Positions 35,301 through 44,650 are shown, numbered from the stretch's first letter. The stretch is 64,000 nucleotides of DNA from Chromatiales bacterium (ex Bugula neritina AB1) (GCA_001730015.1 MDLA01000099.1:17948-81947), one strand, 5' to 3'. A program made the numbers and translations. Notes: generated by a model not told the origin, from the letters alone.

Positions 35301-36408
35301 TGGCGAGCATGGGCAGAACCTCGACGTTGCGCAAGAGCCGGCTACCCGCCGATGCTTTTGTTATTGCGTCTGCCGCCTCGCGTATATCACGTTCACCGGG
35401 TAGAAACACCAGGGTATCACCGGGGCCCAGAGCCGCGAGTTCTTCACAGGCGTCAAAAATTGCCTGCGGTTGATCGCGTTCGTCAGATTCATCTTCCTGC
35501 CAGGGTCGGTACAGCACATCAACCGGATAACTTCTGCCTTCAGCACTGACTATAGGTGCATCATTGAAGTGTCGTGAAAAGGTTTCCGGATCTATAGTGG
35601 CTGAGGTTATAACCACCTTTAAATCACGACGCTTAGCCAGCAGTTGTTTCAGATAACCTAGAATGAAATCTATATTGAGAGATCGCTCGTGAGCTTCGTC
35701 GACAATAATTGTGTCGTATTGGCTCAACCAGGGATCGGACTGTATTTCCGCAAGCAGAATACCGTCAGTCATCAGCTTGATGTAAGTATCATTCGACAAC
35801 TTGTCACTGAAACGCACTTTAAAACCCACAGCTGCTCCAAGCTCGGTCTTAAGCTCTTCGGCCAGACGCGTTGAAACGCTGCGTGCGGCAATTCTTCGCG
35901 GCTGCGTATGACCGATAAAGCCGTCGCGGCCACGCCCGGCATCCAGACACATTTTTGGAATCTGGGTAGTTTTCCCTGAACCGGTTTCTCCACAGATTAT
36001 GGTAACGGGGTGCTCACGAATGGCATCTGTAATCGCCTGCCGGTGACTGACAATTGGCAATTCAGCGGGATACGTAGTTTTTGGCAAGCGTTGCAGACGA
36101 GTTTCGCGGCGTTGTTGAGCCGCGGCAATCTCCGCTTTCAGCTGTTGCAGCTTCTGCAGGTCTATTGTCGATGTGTCTGTGGCGGTGTTATGTTGACTGG
36201 ATGAAACCGAATGTACAGTCTCATGTTCCGGCGCAGGCTTACCCCCGGCCTTTGCAGCGGAGACTGATTTACTTCGAGACGGCCTGCCCTTTTTCTTGCC
36301 TTTTTTCGAACCCCCGGTCAGGTTGCGTAATATTCGTCGCAGCCTGATCTGGTCAGCGCGCATACATTTGTCGATTTCCCGATGTATGCTGTTAGCATCT
36401 ATAGACAT
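32389..36408 (-). CDS. hrpA: ATP-dependent RNA helicase HrpA
   Basis: A 1,339-residue DEAH-box helicase. A basic/Ala-Gln-rich N-terminus (1-105) precedes the motor: GETGSGKTTQ at 140-149, HTQPRRIAARSV, DEAH at 237-240 and SATID. Then come the helicase C-terminal block (ATNVAETSLTVPGIRYVVDTG; QRKGRCGR), an HA2 winged-helix region and the DUF3418-type C-terminal half. Length and order match enterobacterial HrpA (about 1,300). HrpA acts in mRNA processing and in resolving stalled ribosomes. It is convergent with the NUDIX gene (23 bp). Confidence 0.97.
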   Translation of the reverse strand: MSIDANSIHREIDKCMRADQIRLRRILRNLTGGSKKGKKKGRPSRSKSVSAAKAGGKPAPEHETVHSVSSSQHNTATDTSTIDLQKLQQLKAEIAAAQQRRETRLQRLPKTTYPAELPIVSHRQAITDAIREHPVTIICGETGSGKTTQIPKMCLDAGRGRDGFIGHTQPRRIAARSVSTRLAEELKTELGAAVGFKVRFSDKLSNDTYIKLMTDGILLAEIQSDPWLSQYDTIIVDEAHERSLNIDFILGYLKQLLAKRRDLKVVITSATIDPETFSRHFNDAPIVSAEGRSYPVDVLYRPWQEDESDERDQPQAIFDACEELAALGPGDTLVFLPGERDIREAADAITKASAGSRLLRNVEVLPMLARLSAAEQGRIFSPHSGRRIVLATNVAETSLTVPGIRYVVDTGLARMSRYSVRSKVQRLPIEKVSRASANQRKGRCGREAPGVCIRLYSEEDFNDRVEFTEPEILRTNLASVILQMEVSRLGLVENFPFVQAPDGRLINDGYLLLAELGAVDEKRRLTPLGKKLARLPIDPRLARMLIESQVENSVAEVLTVVSALSVQDPRERPMAKQQAADELHAEFNHDKSDFLALLNMWEFCRVQNDRLSGNQFRKMCRQRYLSYMRIREWRDIRRQLQQVLREMGVRENTTEARYGNIHRALLSGLLGNIAIKDDRNNYLGTRNRKMMLFPGSGVFGKGSKWIMAAEVSETTRLYARGVAAIEPEWVERLGQHLLRHSYSGASWQRKRAQVGANRKSTLYGLVIVEKKRVHYGPVDPLECKEIFIRDGLVEGDYNTQAGFYRHNLKLIDDVVTLEEKSRRRDILVDPEHLYRFYEKMIPDGIYTGALFEKWRKDFEKDNPNGLRLSREYLLQDEEPDISSTDYPDQIEYSGVVLPLKYNFRPGSDTDGVTLCIPVSLLNRIDPGQCQWLVPGMLKEKVVALIKSLPKNQRRNFVPAPDYAVKADEFLQANRQLSLHEALATALHRLTAIKVSADDWQADQIPDFLQMRFEVLDASGSCIDEGRNLVHLQKRYIDQIEENLASTENNSFERSDISDWNFGDLPESVEIETQGVQMKGYPALVCEEGSVALRLFATRQAASLEMPAGLRALYKKYMQKEIKYLSRNLPGIDVLCLRFAVFGKSDVLKNDILDAAVDVTFILSEKTPATREEFLDSFERNKNDLVGHANTICGILEKAMEAHRKIAKRMSGSVSLSWVEPMGDIKDQVERLIYPGFVTQTPAERLPRLPVYFKAIDKRLDSLDREPDRDRRRRAELLPVWERIKIATSNRTAPNFAQATNIRWLFEELRVSVFAQELGAADKVSVPRLESMLEKLAKIK

Positions 36409-36596
36409 TAACGCCAGACCCTGCGGATAAGAAACACGCCGTTCAAACTATTACATATTCGCATCACGGGAGCGTGCAATAGCAGAGCCGTTTGAAGTAA
36501 TTTATAGAAATGAAATCAGACAGTTGTGATTATGCTACTTGAGCTGCTTTGATCCCAGACCCCACTCACAGACCCCACCCATAACGGTTCCAATAT

Positions 36597-37349
36597 TCAG
36601 CTCTGAACCTTGATCACCAGATAGCTAATGCCGCTTCGACCCAGGCGAGTCTGCGCATTATAAAGATTATCTGAATCATAGAATGGCCCGATGCGTACAC
36701 GATGCCATTTTTTTCCTTCGATAGCCACCGTTCGAACAAATGCATCCATTCCCGAGACCTGCAACTGCTCACGCAGGCGCTGAGCATCACCGCTTGTAGT
36801 AAATGCACCCGCCTGCAAATAGTATGAAGTTGAAGGCTTGTTGCGAATTTTCTTTACAACGGTCGGCTGTTGAATTTCACGGAGTTTGGCTTGCTGCTGC
36901 CTGGCCAGGGCCGCGGCCGAAGCCCCTGAAACGGTACCTCCCGTACCCGAGACACCGCCGATAGGCTGCACGCCTTCATCGACGTTAAATCCTTCTGCAA
37001 TCTGCACTGCCCCGGGCCGTTCGTTGTCATTTGCACCGTATTTGCCTGCGCTTTGGGTACGGCTAAAGGCCGGCATCTCATCGGCTTTTATATTAGGAAC
37101 CGCGCTATCGACTTCTGACAAGCGATCGTAAAACGCAAACTGCGAAGCATCCGATGGCTTGTATTGCTCGACCGCGCGCTCTGTTTCTACCAATGTGTAA
37201 TGATCTTCCGGAAGCCGCGACAAAAACAGAACAAACCCGAAGATAAAACCGACCATTATGCCAATGGTCAATAACATCCAACCCTGGCTAGCTCCCAGTT
37301 GTCTGTGCCTGCTGATCACACTTTGAAATTCATAGTTTGCGTTTTTCAT
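36597..37349 (-). CDS. SPOR-domain inner-membrane protein (FtsN-like)
   Basis: Start is set at 37349 (MKNANYEFQSVISRHRQLG); an ATG at 37451 would add 34 residues with no family character. A single membrane helix lies at about 24-44 (WMLLTIGIMVGFIFGFVLFL) after a short cytoplasmic stretch, then a low-complexity periplasmic linker, then a C-terminal SPOR domain (YYLQAGAFTTSGDAQRLREQL ... KKWHRVRIGPFYD). This is the FtsN plan: SPOR binds denuded peptidoglycan glycans at the septum. It lies behind priA on the same strand, as FtsN-like genes do in many gammaproteobacteria, though argS is not between them. Confidence 0.85.
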   Translation of the reverse strand: MKNANYEFQSVISRHRQLGASQGWMLLTIGIMVGFIFGFVLFLSRLPEDHYTLVETERAVEQYKPSDASQFAFYDRLSEVDSAVPNIKADEMPAFSRTQSAGKYGANDNERPGAVQIAEGFNVDEGVQPIGGVSGTGGTVSGASAAALARQQQAKLREIQQPTVVKKIRNKPSTSYYLQAGAFTTSGDAQRLREQLQVSGMDAFVRTVAIEGKKWHRVRIGPFYDSDNLYNAQTRLGRSGISYLVIKVQS

Positions 37350-37727
37350 CTCACATCTACTTAAATGTGCTGCTGGTAAAAGCCTCAAGGCATCCCGGGT
37401 AGTGGCAATTCGGTCTTCTGCATGCGTTGTTGTGTAAACAGCGCGCAGCATCTGTACCGTTTTTGCTACAAGCCCTCACTTTTTCACCCGTGACACGTCC
37501 ATGAGTAGCAATCAGGATGTTATTTTCTCTGCAAAAACCGAAGAGCAACCTGATATTTAATTTTATTTTTCAATTATAGGTCAACGATTTATGGAATATA
37601 TCTATTCTATCGCCTGAAGTTTGGCAACGGAAGGGCCAATTCCCATAAAATATCCGGAATGCGGTGGTTTTTTATCGATGGAACGGGTGGGAGAAACACC
37701 ACAAGGAGTGGTTGAGTATTCCTTTTT
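37350..37727. other. Intergenic region between SPOR gene and priA
   Basis: About 378 bp. A 67-codon TTG-started plus-strand frame at 37621-37824 overlaps the priA end and has no clear family; I take it as chance. No hairpin with a T-run stood out. Confidence 0.45.
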
Positions 37728-39947
37728 TTACAACATGTCGTGTGGATCGACATCAATTGACCATCGGACTTTTCGTGAAGATGGTAATTTTTCAAGTGTC
37801 GGCCTGAGCCATGCCAGCAGTTGATGCAAGGGTTTACGCGCCGCCGCGACAAACAACAGCTGCGCCCGGTAACGGCCAGCGAGTCGCTCCATTGGTGCAT
37901 GTGCCGGGCCGAGCACCAGCACTTCAGACGACTGCGCAACCGGTATGGATCCAGCCAGTTCTGCAATTTGCCGAAGATAATTCTGCGCGCCACTGGTTTC
38001 CTTTGTATCTGCACGCAACAGCGCTACATAAGCAAAAGGCGGCCATCCGGCATGCTCACGCTCCTCTAACAGCTGCGCTGCGAACTCGCTGTAGCCCTCG
38101 TCAAGAAGTTTGTGCAGTAGCGGATGCTCTGTATTCTGCGACTGAATCAGAACAGTGCCTTTTTTTCGAGCCCGACCGGCGCGACCAGCCACTTGCACTA
38201 TCAACTGGCCCATCTGCTCGATCGAACGGAAATCTGCACCAAACAGCCCGCGATCTGCATCCATAATTCCAACCAGCGTCACATTGGGGAAATCATGCCC
38301 TTTAGCCAGCATCTGGGTTCCCACTAATATTTGCGCCTCGCCGCTGGCTGCCATTTGCAAATGTCGTTGTAACTCCCCCTTGCGGCTAGTGCTGTCACGG
38401 TCGATGCGCAGCAGTTTGTAGTCGGGGAATTTTTCCGACAATACTTCATCAACCCGCTCTGTACCGGCGCCTACGCGAATTAATTTTGTACCTTCACATA
38501 CCTTGCATTGCACCGGCACTCTGCGCTCAGCCCCGCAGTGATGGCAGCGCAACCTCCCGGAACGGGCGTGAACCGTCATATGTGCATCACAATTTTCGCA
38601 GTCTGCAATGCTCGAGCACACCTCGCACATAAGCACGGGCGAATAGCCGCGCCGATTGATAAAAACAATCACCTGTTCACCGCGGCCCAACACCTCCTGC
38701 ATCATTGTAAGCAGGCGTTGCGACAGCCCCTGTTCGCCTGCTCCGGTGCGCCCGTCAACCAGTATCATCTGCGGCTCATTGGCGGGTCCGGCACGAGCCG
38801 TTAACCGGTGTAAATGGAAATTGCCACGCTTTGCATTGCGTAGTGATTCAAGTGATGGTGTCGCAGAGCCAAGCAGTATCGGCAGCTTCAATCGTCTGGC
38901 CCGAACAAGCGCTAAATCCCTTGCGTGATAGCGGAAACCATCCTGCTGCTTGAGTGAACCATCATGTTCTTCATCGACAACAATTAGTGCCAGCCCCGGC
39001 ATTGGAGTGAAGATCGCCGATCTGGTACCAATCACCACACCGGCATCGCCCGAAGCTGCCGCCTGCCACGCCAGCAATCGTTCGGTATCATTCATGGCTG
39101 AGTGCATTGCCACAACCTGACACGCCAAAGCTGAACGAAAACGCGCCAGAAGCTGCAGCGTCAGGCCTATTTCCGGCAGTAGCAACAACACCTGCTGGCC
39201 ACGCTCGATTACTTTTCGAGCCACATCGATATAAACCTCGGTTTTGCCACTACCGGTTATGCCGTATAGCAACACCGGATAATAGGAACCAAGCCTGTCA
39301 GCTGCCGCAGTCGCCGCTGCTTCTTGTTCGCTATTCAGTTTGAATCCGGCTTTCGGTTTCAATGTGGAATAGTCGGGCCAGACCTTCTCTGCCAGGCCTT
39401 TCTTAAGCAGCTCTTTCATTGGTGCGCTCCATCGGGGATCAAACAGCTGGCACTCACCCTCAGTTACCGCAAGCGCGCTACTTGTCAGGAACTGCAGCAA
39501 GCGCTTCTGCACCGGTGCACGCGATAACATGTCGGCCTCGGCTTCCTTGCCTTGCTCAGTAGCCTGATAGCAGCAAGGTGGAACCGGTTTCGCGTTGCTG
39601 TTTTTTCGCAACAGACCGGGTAAAGCTGCAGCAAAGCATTCACCCACGGGGTGATGGTAATAACCGCTTGCCCACTCGACGAGTTGCACAATTTCCTCGC
39701 TCAAAACCGGCTCGGTATCAAGCAACTGCAATACTGGCTTGAGCCTGGCCGGCGCAAGCTCACTCACACCGGTGCCGAGGACCACACCAACCTTTTTGCC
39801 AGGACCGAATGACACCAGCACACGCGCACCAGGCTGGTAGTTTTTCAATTGTCCGAGGGGCAGATAGTCAAACACCCGCGACAACGGCACAGCAACCGCC
39901 ACTTTAACCACGGCAAGGCTGCCTGCGGGCAGGGAATCAGCGCTCAC
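37728..39947 (-). CDS. priA: Primosomal replication protein N' (PriA helicase)
   Basis: A 739-residue protein with an N-terminal 3'-binding domain (VAVAVPLSRVFDYLP), Walker A GITGSGKT at 229-236, DEEH-type Walker B in VVDEEHDGSLK and GSATPSLESL. The zinc-binding insert has Cys pairs in CEVCSSIADCENCD, CHHCG and CKVCEG; the C-terminal helicase lobe has GTQMLAKGHDFPNVTLV. It restarts stalled replication forks. The ORF ends at the convergent start region of a short intergenic stretch. Upstream lies a DnaA-box-like site (39963). Confidence 0.96.
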   Translation of the reverse strand: MSADSLPAGSLAVVKVAVAVPLSRVFDYLPLGQLKNYQPGARVLVSFGPGKKVGVVLGTGVSELAPARLKPVLQLLDTEPVLSEEIVQLVEWASGYYHHPVGECFAAALPGLLRKNSNAKPVPPCCYQATEQGKEAEADMLSRAPVQKRLLQFLTSSALAVTEGECQLFDPRWSAPMKELLKKGLAEKVWPDYSTLKPKAGFKLNSEQEAAATAAADRLGSYYPVLLYGITGSGKTEVYIDVARKVIERGQQVLLLLPEIGLTLQLLARFRSALACQVVAMHSAMNDTERLLAWQAAASGDAGVVIGTRSAIFTPMPGLALIVVDEEHDGSLKQQDGFRYHARDLALVRARRLKLPILLGSATPSLESLRNAKRGNFHLHRLTARAGPANEPQMILVDGRTGAGEQGLSQRLLTMMQEVLGRGEQVIVFINRRGYSPVLMCEVCSSIADCENCDAHMTVHARSGRLRCHHCGAERRVPVQCKVCEGTKLIRVGAGTERVDEVLSEKFPDYKLLRIDRDSTSRKGELQRHLQMAASGEAQILVGTQMLAKGHDFPNVTLVGIMDADRGLFGADFRSIEQMGQLIVQVAGRAGRARKKGTVLIQSQNTEHPLLHKLLDEGYSEFAAQLLEEREHAGWPPFAYVALLRADTKETSGAQNYLRQIAELAGSIPVAQSSEVLVLGPAHAPMERLAGRYRAQLLFVAAARKPLHQLLAWLRPTLEKLPSSRKVRWSIDVDPHDML

Positions 39948-39962
39948 AATTAAGTGTCATCC

Positions 39963-39971
39963 TGTGGATAA
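39963..39971 (-). promoter_or_regulatory. DnaA box (consensus), upstream of priA
   Basis: TGTGGATAA is the exact complement of the DnaA consensus TTATCCACA. A related TTTGTGGAC follows at 39973. They lie within 35 bp of the priA start and beside an AT-rich segment. One perfect box can occur by chance, so this is a modest call. Confidence 0.45.
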
Positions 39972-40161
39972 CTTTGTGGACAAAAAAATCAGCACAATTA
40001 CTGCGCACTGCTTGTTCCACTATAAGTAATCTGGTAGGAATAATTTTATTCATAGTATATTTCAATGATTACAGTCAGTTGCACACACATTACAAAAATG
40101 TATTGATTTAAATTTCAATTTGGGTTAGACCACTATTACGTTAAAGTCGTATGTGAATAAG

Positions 40162-40200
40162 TCATTTTTGCAACGACACTGAATGATTCATTTTTGTAAC
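40162..40200 (+). promoter_or_regulatory. Two 13-bp direct repeats upstream of hemH
   Basis: TCATTTTTGCAAC (40162-40174) and TCATTTTTGTAAC (40188-40200) differ at one base, with 26 bp start to start (about 2.5 helical turns). The pair lies about 260 bp before hemH and could be an activator or repressor site. No named consensus matches. Confidence 0.4.
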
Positions 40201-40455
40201 AGTTTGCATGGTATCTTCACTTACATTTTTTATCATGCAACCCGTATTTCTCCACGCTCAGAGCCACCAACAGCAAACTTTTCAGGATAAACCACACCAG
40301 GTTTTAATCTTTTGTTTCAAGCCAGGCGTCAATTATCGGACTCACTCAGGCTATTAGGCATCAGTTTATAATCACCCGGGCACAAGCGATTTACTATCGC
40401 ATAACGCCCTGCTCAACATTTACACACTCCAGAAAAACAAACGGACCGCTACACC

Positions 40456-41565
40456 ATGAAATTTATCGGAGAGCCGGAATACCAGCATGGCTCAAATTCC
40501 CGTATGGGCATATTACTGGTGAACCTTGGCACGCCGGATGACACCAGCGTGCCGTCTGTTCGTCGCTACCTGAAGGAGTTCCTGAGTGATCCGAGGGTGG
40601 TCGAAGTCGCCCGTCCGCTTTGGTGGTTAATTCTGAACGGCGTCATTCTACGCTTTCGACCGGCCAAAACTGCCGAAGCCTACAAAACGGTATGGGACCC
40701 GCAAACCGGCTCGCCACTGCTGAGCATTGGAATGAGTCAGCGAGCGGCAATACAGGAACAGATAGCTCACTACTTACCGGAAAACACTCCAGTAGCGCTG
40801 GCGATGCGGTACGGTAACCCGTCTATCTCCAGCGCTCTGGAAGAATTGCGCGAGGCGAAAGTTCGCAGATTACTGGTGCTGCCACTGTACCCGCAATATT
40901 CCGGGTCTACAGTGGCCTCGGTATTTGACGAAGTCACACGCCAGCTGAGCCGTACACGATGGATACCGGAAACACGATTCATCAATCAATACTTCGATTT
41001 TCCAGACTACATATCTGCACTGGCCGATTCGGTACGGGAGAGCTGGAAAACCAATGGAAAAGCAGAAAAGCTGGTGATGTCGTTTCACGGGATCCCGCAG
41101 CGCTACCGCACAGCTGGCGACCCGTACTTTTGCCAGTGTCAGGCCACCGCACGGTTACTCGCCAAAACGCTGTCCCTGTCGGATTCTGAATATCTGGTGG
41201 TATTCCAGTCTCGCTTCGGGCGCGAGCCATGGCTGCAGCCATACTGCGATAAAACACTGGAAAAACTACCCGCAGAAGGCACTAAGAGCGTCGATTTAAT
41301 TTGCCCGGGGTTTTCCGCAGACTGCCTGGAGACTATCGAAGAAATCAATGTTGAGAATCGGGAAATATTTATGGAAGCCGGGGGTGAGCGCTTCAACTAT
41401 ATAGACGCATTGAACGATTCGCCAAACAACATCGACAGTCTGTGCAAACTACTACGGCTACATGCATCCGGTTGGCCAGAGGCTCAACAAGACAACACGC
41501 ACAACGATGCTACCCGGCTGTCGCAATCGAGGGAGCGCGCACTGGCACTGGGCGCAAACGCTTAA
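40456..41565 (+). CDS. hemH: Ferrochelatase
   Basis: The 369-residue protein opens MGILLVNLGTPDDTSVPSVRRYLKEFLSDPRV (from about residue 16), with the FHGIP motif (catalytic His, about 210) and FSADCLETIEEI near the end, matching ferrochelatase. It inserts ferrous iron into protoporphyrin IX, the last heme step. C-terminal residues beyond about 340 are a non-conserved polar tail. A perfect 9-bp hairpin follows (41585-41607). Confidence 0.96.
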   Translation: MKFIGEPEYQHGSNSRMGILLVNLGTPDDTSVPSVRRYLKEFLSDPRVVEVARPLWWLILNGVILRFRPAKTAEAYKTVWDPQTGSPLLSIGMSQRAAIQEQIAHYLPENTPVALAMRYGNPSISSALEELREAKVRRLLVLPLYPQYSGSTVASVFDEVTRQLSRTRWIPETRFINQYFDFPDYISALADSVRESWKTNGKAEKLVMSFHGIPQRYRTAGDPYFCQCQATARLLAKTLSLSDSEYLVVFQSRFGREPWLQPYCDKTLEKLPAEGTKSVDLICPGFSADCLETIEEINVENREIFMEAGGERFNYIDALNDSPNNIDSLCKLLRLHASGWPEAQQDNTHNDATRLSQSRERALALGANA

Positions 41566-41584
41566 ATTTTCAGTGAGTTATTCA

Positions 41585-41607
41585 GTGCCCGACTGCTTGT
41601 CGGGCAC
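41585..41607. terminator. Hairpin between convergent hemH and glycosyltransferase genes
   Basis: GTGCCCGAC and GTCGGGCAC form a perfect nine-pair stem with a five-base loop. It lies 20 bp after the hemH stop and 26 bp after the end of the opposite gene. There is no T-run on either side, so it may be a Rho-assisted or bidirectional transcription end. Confidence 0.5.
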
Positions 41608-41632
41608 GTGCCGGGTAAATCTACAACCATGA

Positions 41633-42463
41633 TCACCTGATCTGTCGTTTACTTTTCCATCGGAATACCCGGTAGACAAAAAGCGGATTGCCAATAATGT
41701 AGCGACGCCATAGTCTTCCCGGCTCCAGATACAGGCGGTACAGCCACTCAATACCGGTTTTTCTCATCCAGATCGGCGCGCGCTTTTTATCACCGGAGTA
41801 AAAGTCGAACAGCCCGCCAACTCCGATCAATAAATTTGCATCCAGCTGATCCAGATGCTGGTAAATCCACTTTTCCTGCCTCGGTGCGCCGAACGCAACC
41901 AGAACTATATTGGGTTTGAGAGCATTGATTTTCTCGATTATCTCCGTGGTTTGTTCGTCGTGATCAAAATAACCATGCTGCTGCCCCACGACTTTCATTC
42001 CAGGATAATCTGCTTCAAGGTTTCTCTGCATACGCTCGGCAACTCCGGGCTCCGCACCGAGCAAAAACATGGAATAGTTGTTCTTCGCCGAGATTTCACA
42101 CAGCGGTGGCAGTAAATCGGTACCGTTGAGATTCGCCGCGAGGCGCTCGCCTATCATGCGGCAGGCAATACTGATTCCGGCGCCATCGGGCAGAACTATC
42201 CGCTGCGAATTCAGAATTCGAAGATAGTCGGGATCTTTAACACTAATGTTCAGGCAATCGGCGTTTATGAAAAATACACTTTCTTTTCTTTGCTCCAGAA
42301 CGACACGATCCATGATCGCCAGAGCTTCATCCATAGAGATACTCAGGAAATCCACATCAAGGACATTGAGCAGATTACGACTGTCCATGGATTCCTTTGG
42401 ATCTGACAGTAAACGCGACTCCGTTGGTAAATCTTCCGAACGTATCATGTCGAGCGATAGCAT
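41633..42463 (-). CDS. WecG/TagA/CpsF-family glycosyltransferase
   Basis: The 276-residue protein has DVDFLSISMDEALAIMDRVV, then NADCLNISVKDPDYLRILN, the family core LPDGAGISIACRMIG, NGTDLLPPLCE and GAPRQEKWIYQH, and GGLFDFYSGDKKRAPIWMRK-GIEWLYRL near the end. Family members add UDP-ManNAc(A) or a related sugar to lipid-linked intermediates in exopolysaccharide, O-antigen or teichoic acid pathways. No other polysaccharide genes adjoin it. The start is uncertain: GAGG directly precedes the ATG at 42463, and ATG at 42448 is an alternative. Confidence 0.9.
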   Translation of the reverse strand: MLSLDMIRSEDLPTESRLLSDPKESMDSRNLLNVLDVDFLSISMDEALAIMDRVVLEQRKESVFFINADCLNISVKDPDYLRILNSQRIVLPDGAGISIACRMIGERLAANLNGTDLLPPLCEISAKNNYSMFLLGAEPGVAERMQRNLEADYPGMKVVGQQHGYFDHDEQTTEIIEKINALKPNIVLVAFGAPRQEKWIYQHLDQLDANLLIGVGGLFDFYSGDKKRAPIWMRKTGIEWLYRLYLEPGRLWRRYIIGNPLFVYRVFRWKSKRQIR

Positions 42464-43168
42464 CCTCTTTGTATACAGCGACAGGCCAATGAAATTTCAG
42501 CACCCGTGCCAACACACCTGCACGAAATGCCCTTATTATTATTTTTATTCCAGCCACGCTATCTGCCAGGAAACACTCTGATCGGAGCAACACGCCACGA
42601 CCTTGCCGCAGTGTTCAGGACAGAACCGGGTTGTCTACTAACGCTAAACTCGTTTATACCGCTCATCTTGAAGAGACTGATCAAAGTACTGGTCCGGAAT
42701 TTTCAGCCGGCGTTTGTTCCGACTGCCTGATATGAACACCACAGAATAACACCGGGTAAGTTCAACCAAGTGAAACAGTATAAATTGTTGCTTCACTCTA
42801 TTGCCCCGGCAGCCACCTGTGGCGAATGCCGCTAAAGTACACGCTGAGCCTCATAGATATTTTCAGTTCCAACGAGAATCTGCTCGATCCTACCTGATAT
42901 AGCCATCCAGCTCCATTGCATACAGGACAACCATTAAACCTCACACAATAGCGACCGTTAGTGGCTCAAGCCTACCCGTTGCAGTCGTCTGATCCCTGAC
43001 CCGTCCGGAATTCCGCTCAATTTAATTAAAAGACACAATTCAGGATTGCAGTAGTCCCCACCGCCTCGACTGATACTACGAGGCAGCGAAAATCCGGCGC
43101 ACCTCGCTACGCTATAACTTACTGGTCTACCACGTTACACTTCAGCTAATTAACAACACACGCACGCT
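42464..43168. other. 705-bp intergenic region, no feature recognised
   Basis: The stretch separates the divergently placed glycosyltransferase and dehydrogenase genes. Short plus-strand frames (for example 42506-42730) lack ribosome sites and family character. I see no tRNA, no strong hairpin and no repeat other than short chance matches. It presumably carries both promoters. Confidence 0.4.
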
Positions 43169-44242
43169 ATGAAATATTCACCCGATAGCCTTGAAGAAGT
43201 CGCACTCCAAATTCTTCTGGGATTTGGCTGTGACGCCAATGAAGCTGCCATTGTGGCGGATCACCTGATTCGCGCCAACCTCGCCGGCCACGATTCGCAC
43301 GGAATCGGTATGCTGCCGATGTATGGCCAGCAGATTGAAGATGGCAATCTGATCCCCAACCAAACACCCGAATTTTTCCCCGCCGCAGGTGCAATTCGAG
43401 TGGTTGATGCGCGGCGGGGCTTTGGCCACCGGATGGCACTTTTGGCGCTTGATCATGCATTCGAGGCTGCCCGGGAACACAATGTTGCAGTACTAGGCCT
43501 GCGAAATTCCGGGCACGTGTCCCGAACAGGCAACTATTCTGAATACTGCGCGAGCAAAGGGTTTATCTCTTTGCATTTCGTTAATGTGTGGGGCCATGCG
43601 CCGACCGTAGCGCCATTTGGCAGCTGCGACCCAGGATTCTCGACCAACCCGATTAGTATTGGCATTCCGGTAAACGGCGAGGCTCGCCCGATGCTCGATC
43701 TGGCCACCAGCACTGTTGCACTCGGCAAGGTAAGAGTAGCGCACAACAAAGGGGAGAAAGTCCCGCACGGCTGGATCATCGACGATGCCGGGAGCCCGAC
43801 AACAGATCCCGGCCCGATGTGGCTCGAACGCAAAGGAGCACTCACAGCCTTCGGTGAGCACAAGGGATCAGGGTTAGGTTTATTTGTAGAACTACTGGCA
43901 GGGGCTGTAGCTGGTAAAGAAACCGTTGCTACAGGCAATTATATTCCACGCGGGGTGTTCAATAATATGTTCTCAATTCTAATCAATCCGCAAGGTTTCG
44001 ATGACCAGGCAGCAATCGAAGCACGTGTTTTAGAGTTCTACCAGGCAATAAAAGGTGGGAACCCGTTGCCAGCTACCGATGAAATACTCATGCCCGGTGA
44101 ACCGGAAGAACGAAAAGCAGCAGATCGCACCGCCAACGGAGTCGACGTCGACAATGAAACCATCAGTCAGCTGATGCAGACAGCGAGTGACTTCAAACTG
44201 GACCCCGTTTCGCTGGGTAATGTACTGGTAGAATGCACCTGA
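43169..44242 (+). CDS. Malate/L-lactate dehydrogenase family (Ldh2/MdhA) oxidoreductase
   Basis: The 357-residue protein carries family motifs HDSHGIGMLPMY (residues 42-53, catalytic His), VDARRGFGHRMALLALDHAF, VLGLRNSGHVSRTGNYSEYC and FGEHKGSGLGLFVELLAG. It lacks a classical Rossmann fold; members reduce or oxidise 2-hydroxy acids (malate, lactate, sulfolactate, ureidoglycolate) with NAD(P). Substrate within this range is not inferable. The gene is isolated between two long gaps. Confidence 0.9.
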   Translation: MKYSPDSLEEVALQILLGFGCDANEAAIVADHLIRANLAGHDSHGIGMLPMYGQQIEDGNLIPNQTPEFFPAAGAIRVVDARRGFGHRMALLALDHAFEAAREHNVAVLGLRNSGHVSRTGNYSEYCASKGFISLHFVNVWGHAPTVAPFGSCDPGFSTNPISIGIPVNGEARPMLDLATSTVALGKVRVAHNKGEKVPHGWIIDDAGSPTTDPGPMWLERKGALTAFGEHKGSGLGLFVELLAGAVAGKETVATGNYIPRGVFNNMFSILINPQGFDDQAAIEARVLEFYQAIKGGNPLPATDEILMPGEPEERKAADRTANGVDVDNETISQLMQTASDFKLDPVSLGNVLVECT

Positions 44243-44650
44243 TAAACCGCTGCAGTGGCTCACTGGCAGAGATTCTTTGGCAAATTGCGGGCGTGTTCTG
44301 CCATTGACTAGTTGTGTTGGCAATTAAATTGTCTCCACTTTTACGGTATTTACGCTCGAACGGCAGAGACTTCGTCATTAATCGTTATTTCAGATCCGTA
44401 ATCATGTATATGCTCAGTTGCATATTGTAGGATAATCCTCACGACAACTCGAAGCCGGCGTTGCAACATTGCCTGCGCTCAGCGTCATTGAACCCGGCAC
44501 TGCAAACCAACACCGTTTCGGTGCCGGTTTCTACAGGCACAAGACTACAAGAGAAGAATCAAGGCTTGAATTTGACCATCCACATCAATCCGGCGAACTC
44601 GTGACCGACGCGCCGCCCGTAGCCGGATCACATCAGTTCGGGTTCTGTTT
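44243..44650. other. 408-bp intergenic region, no feature recognised
   Basis: Lies between the dehydrogenase and the glycosyltransferase. A small hairpin (CACCG-TTT-CGGTG, around 44512) has no T-run after it. Short frames in it lack recognisable products, and no RNA gene was identified. Confidence 0.4.

Larger units (their letters stand above)
39948..40455. other. AT-rich divergent region between priA and hemH
   Basis: 508 bp with a markedly AT-rich middle (about 40000-40240). It contains a perfect DnaA-box consensus near the priA start and two 13-bp direct repeats (both listed). No coding frame or RNA gene was recognised. It must carry the promoters of priA and hemH. Confidence 0.55.

Noticed and set aside
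37621..37824. A 67-codon TTG-started frame at the priA end
   Set aside because: Weak start and no family; overlaps priA on the other strand.
37811..38266. A 151-codon plus-strand frame antisense to priA
   Set aside because: No protein character; the priA zinc and helicase motifs explain the sequence.
39948..40455. Chromosome replication origin
   Set aside because: Only one perfect DnaA box and no dnaA, dnaN, gidA or parAB genes nearby.
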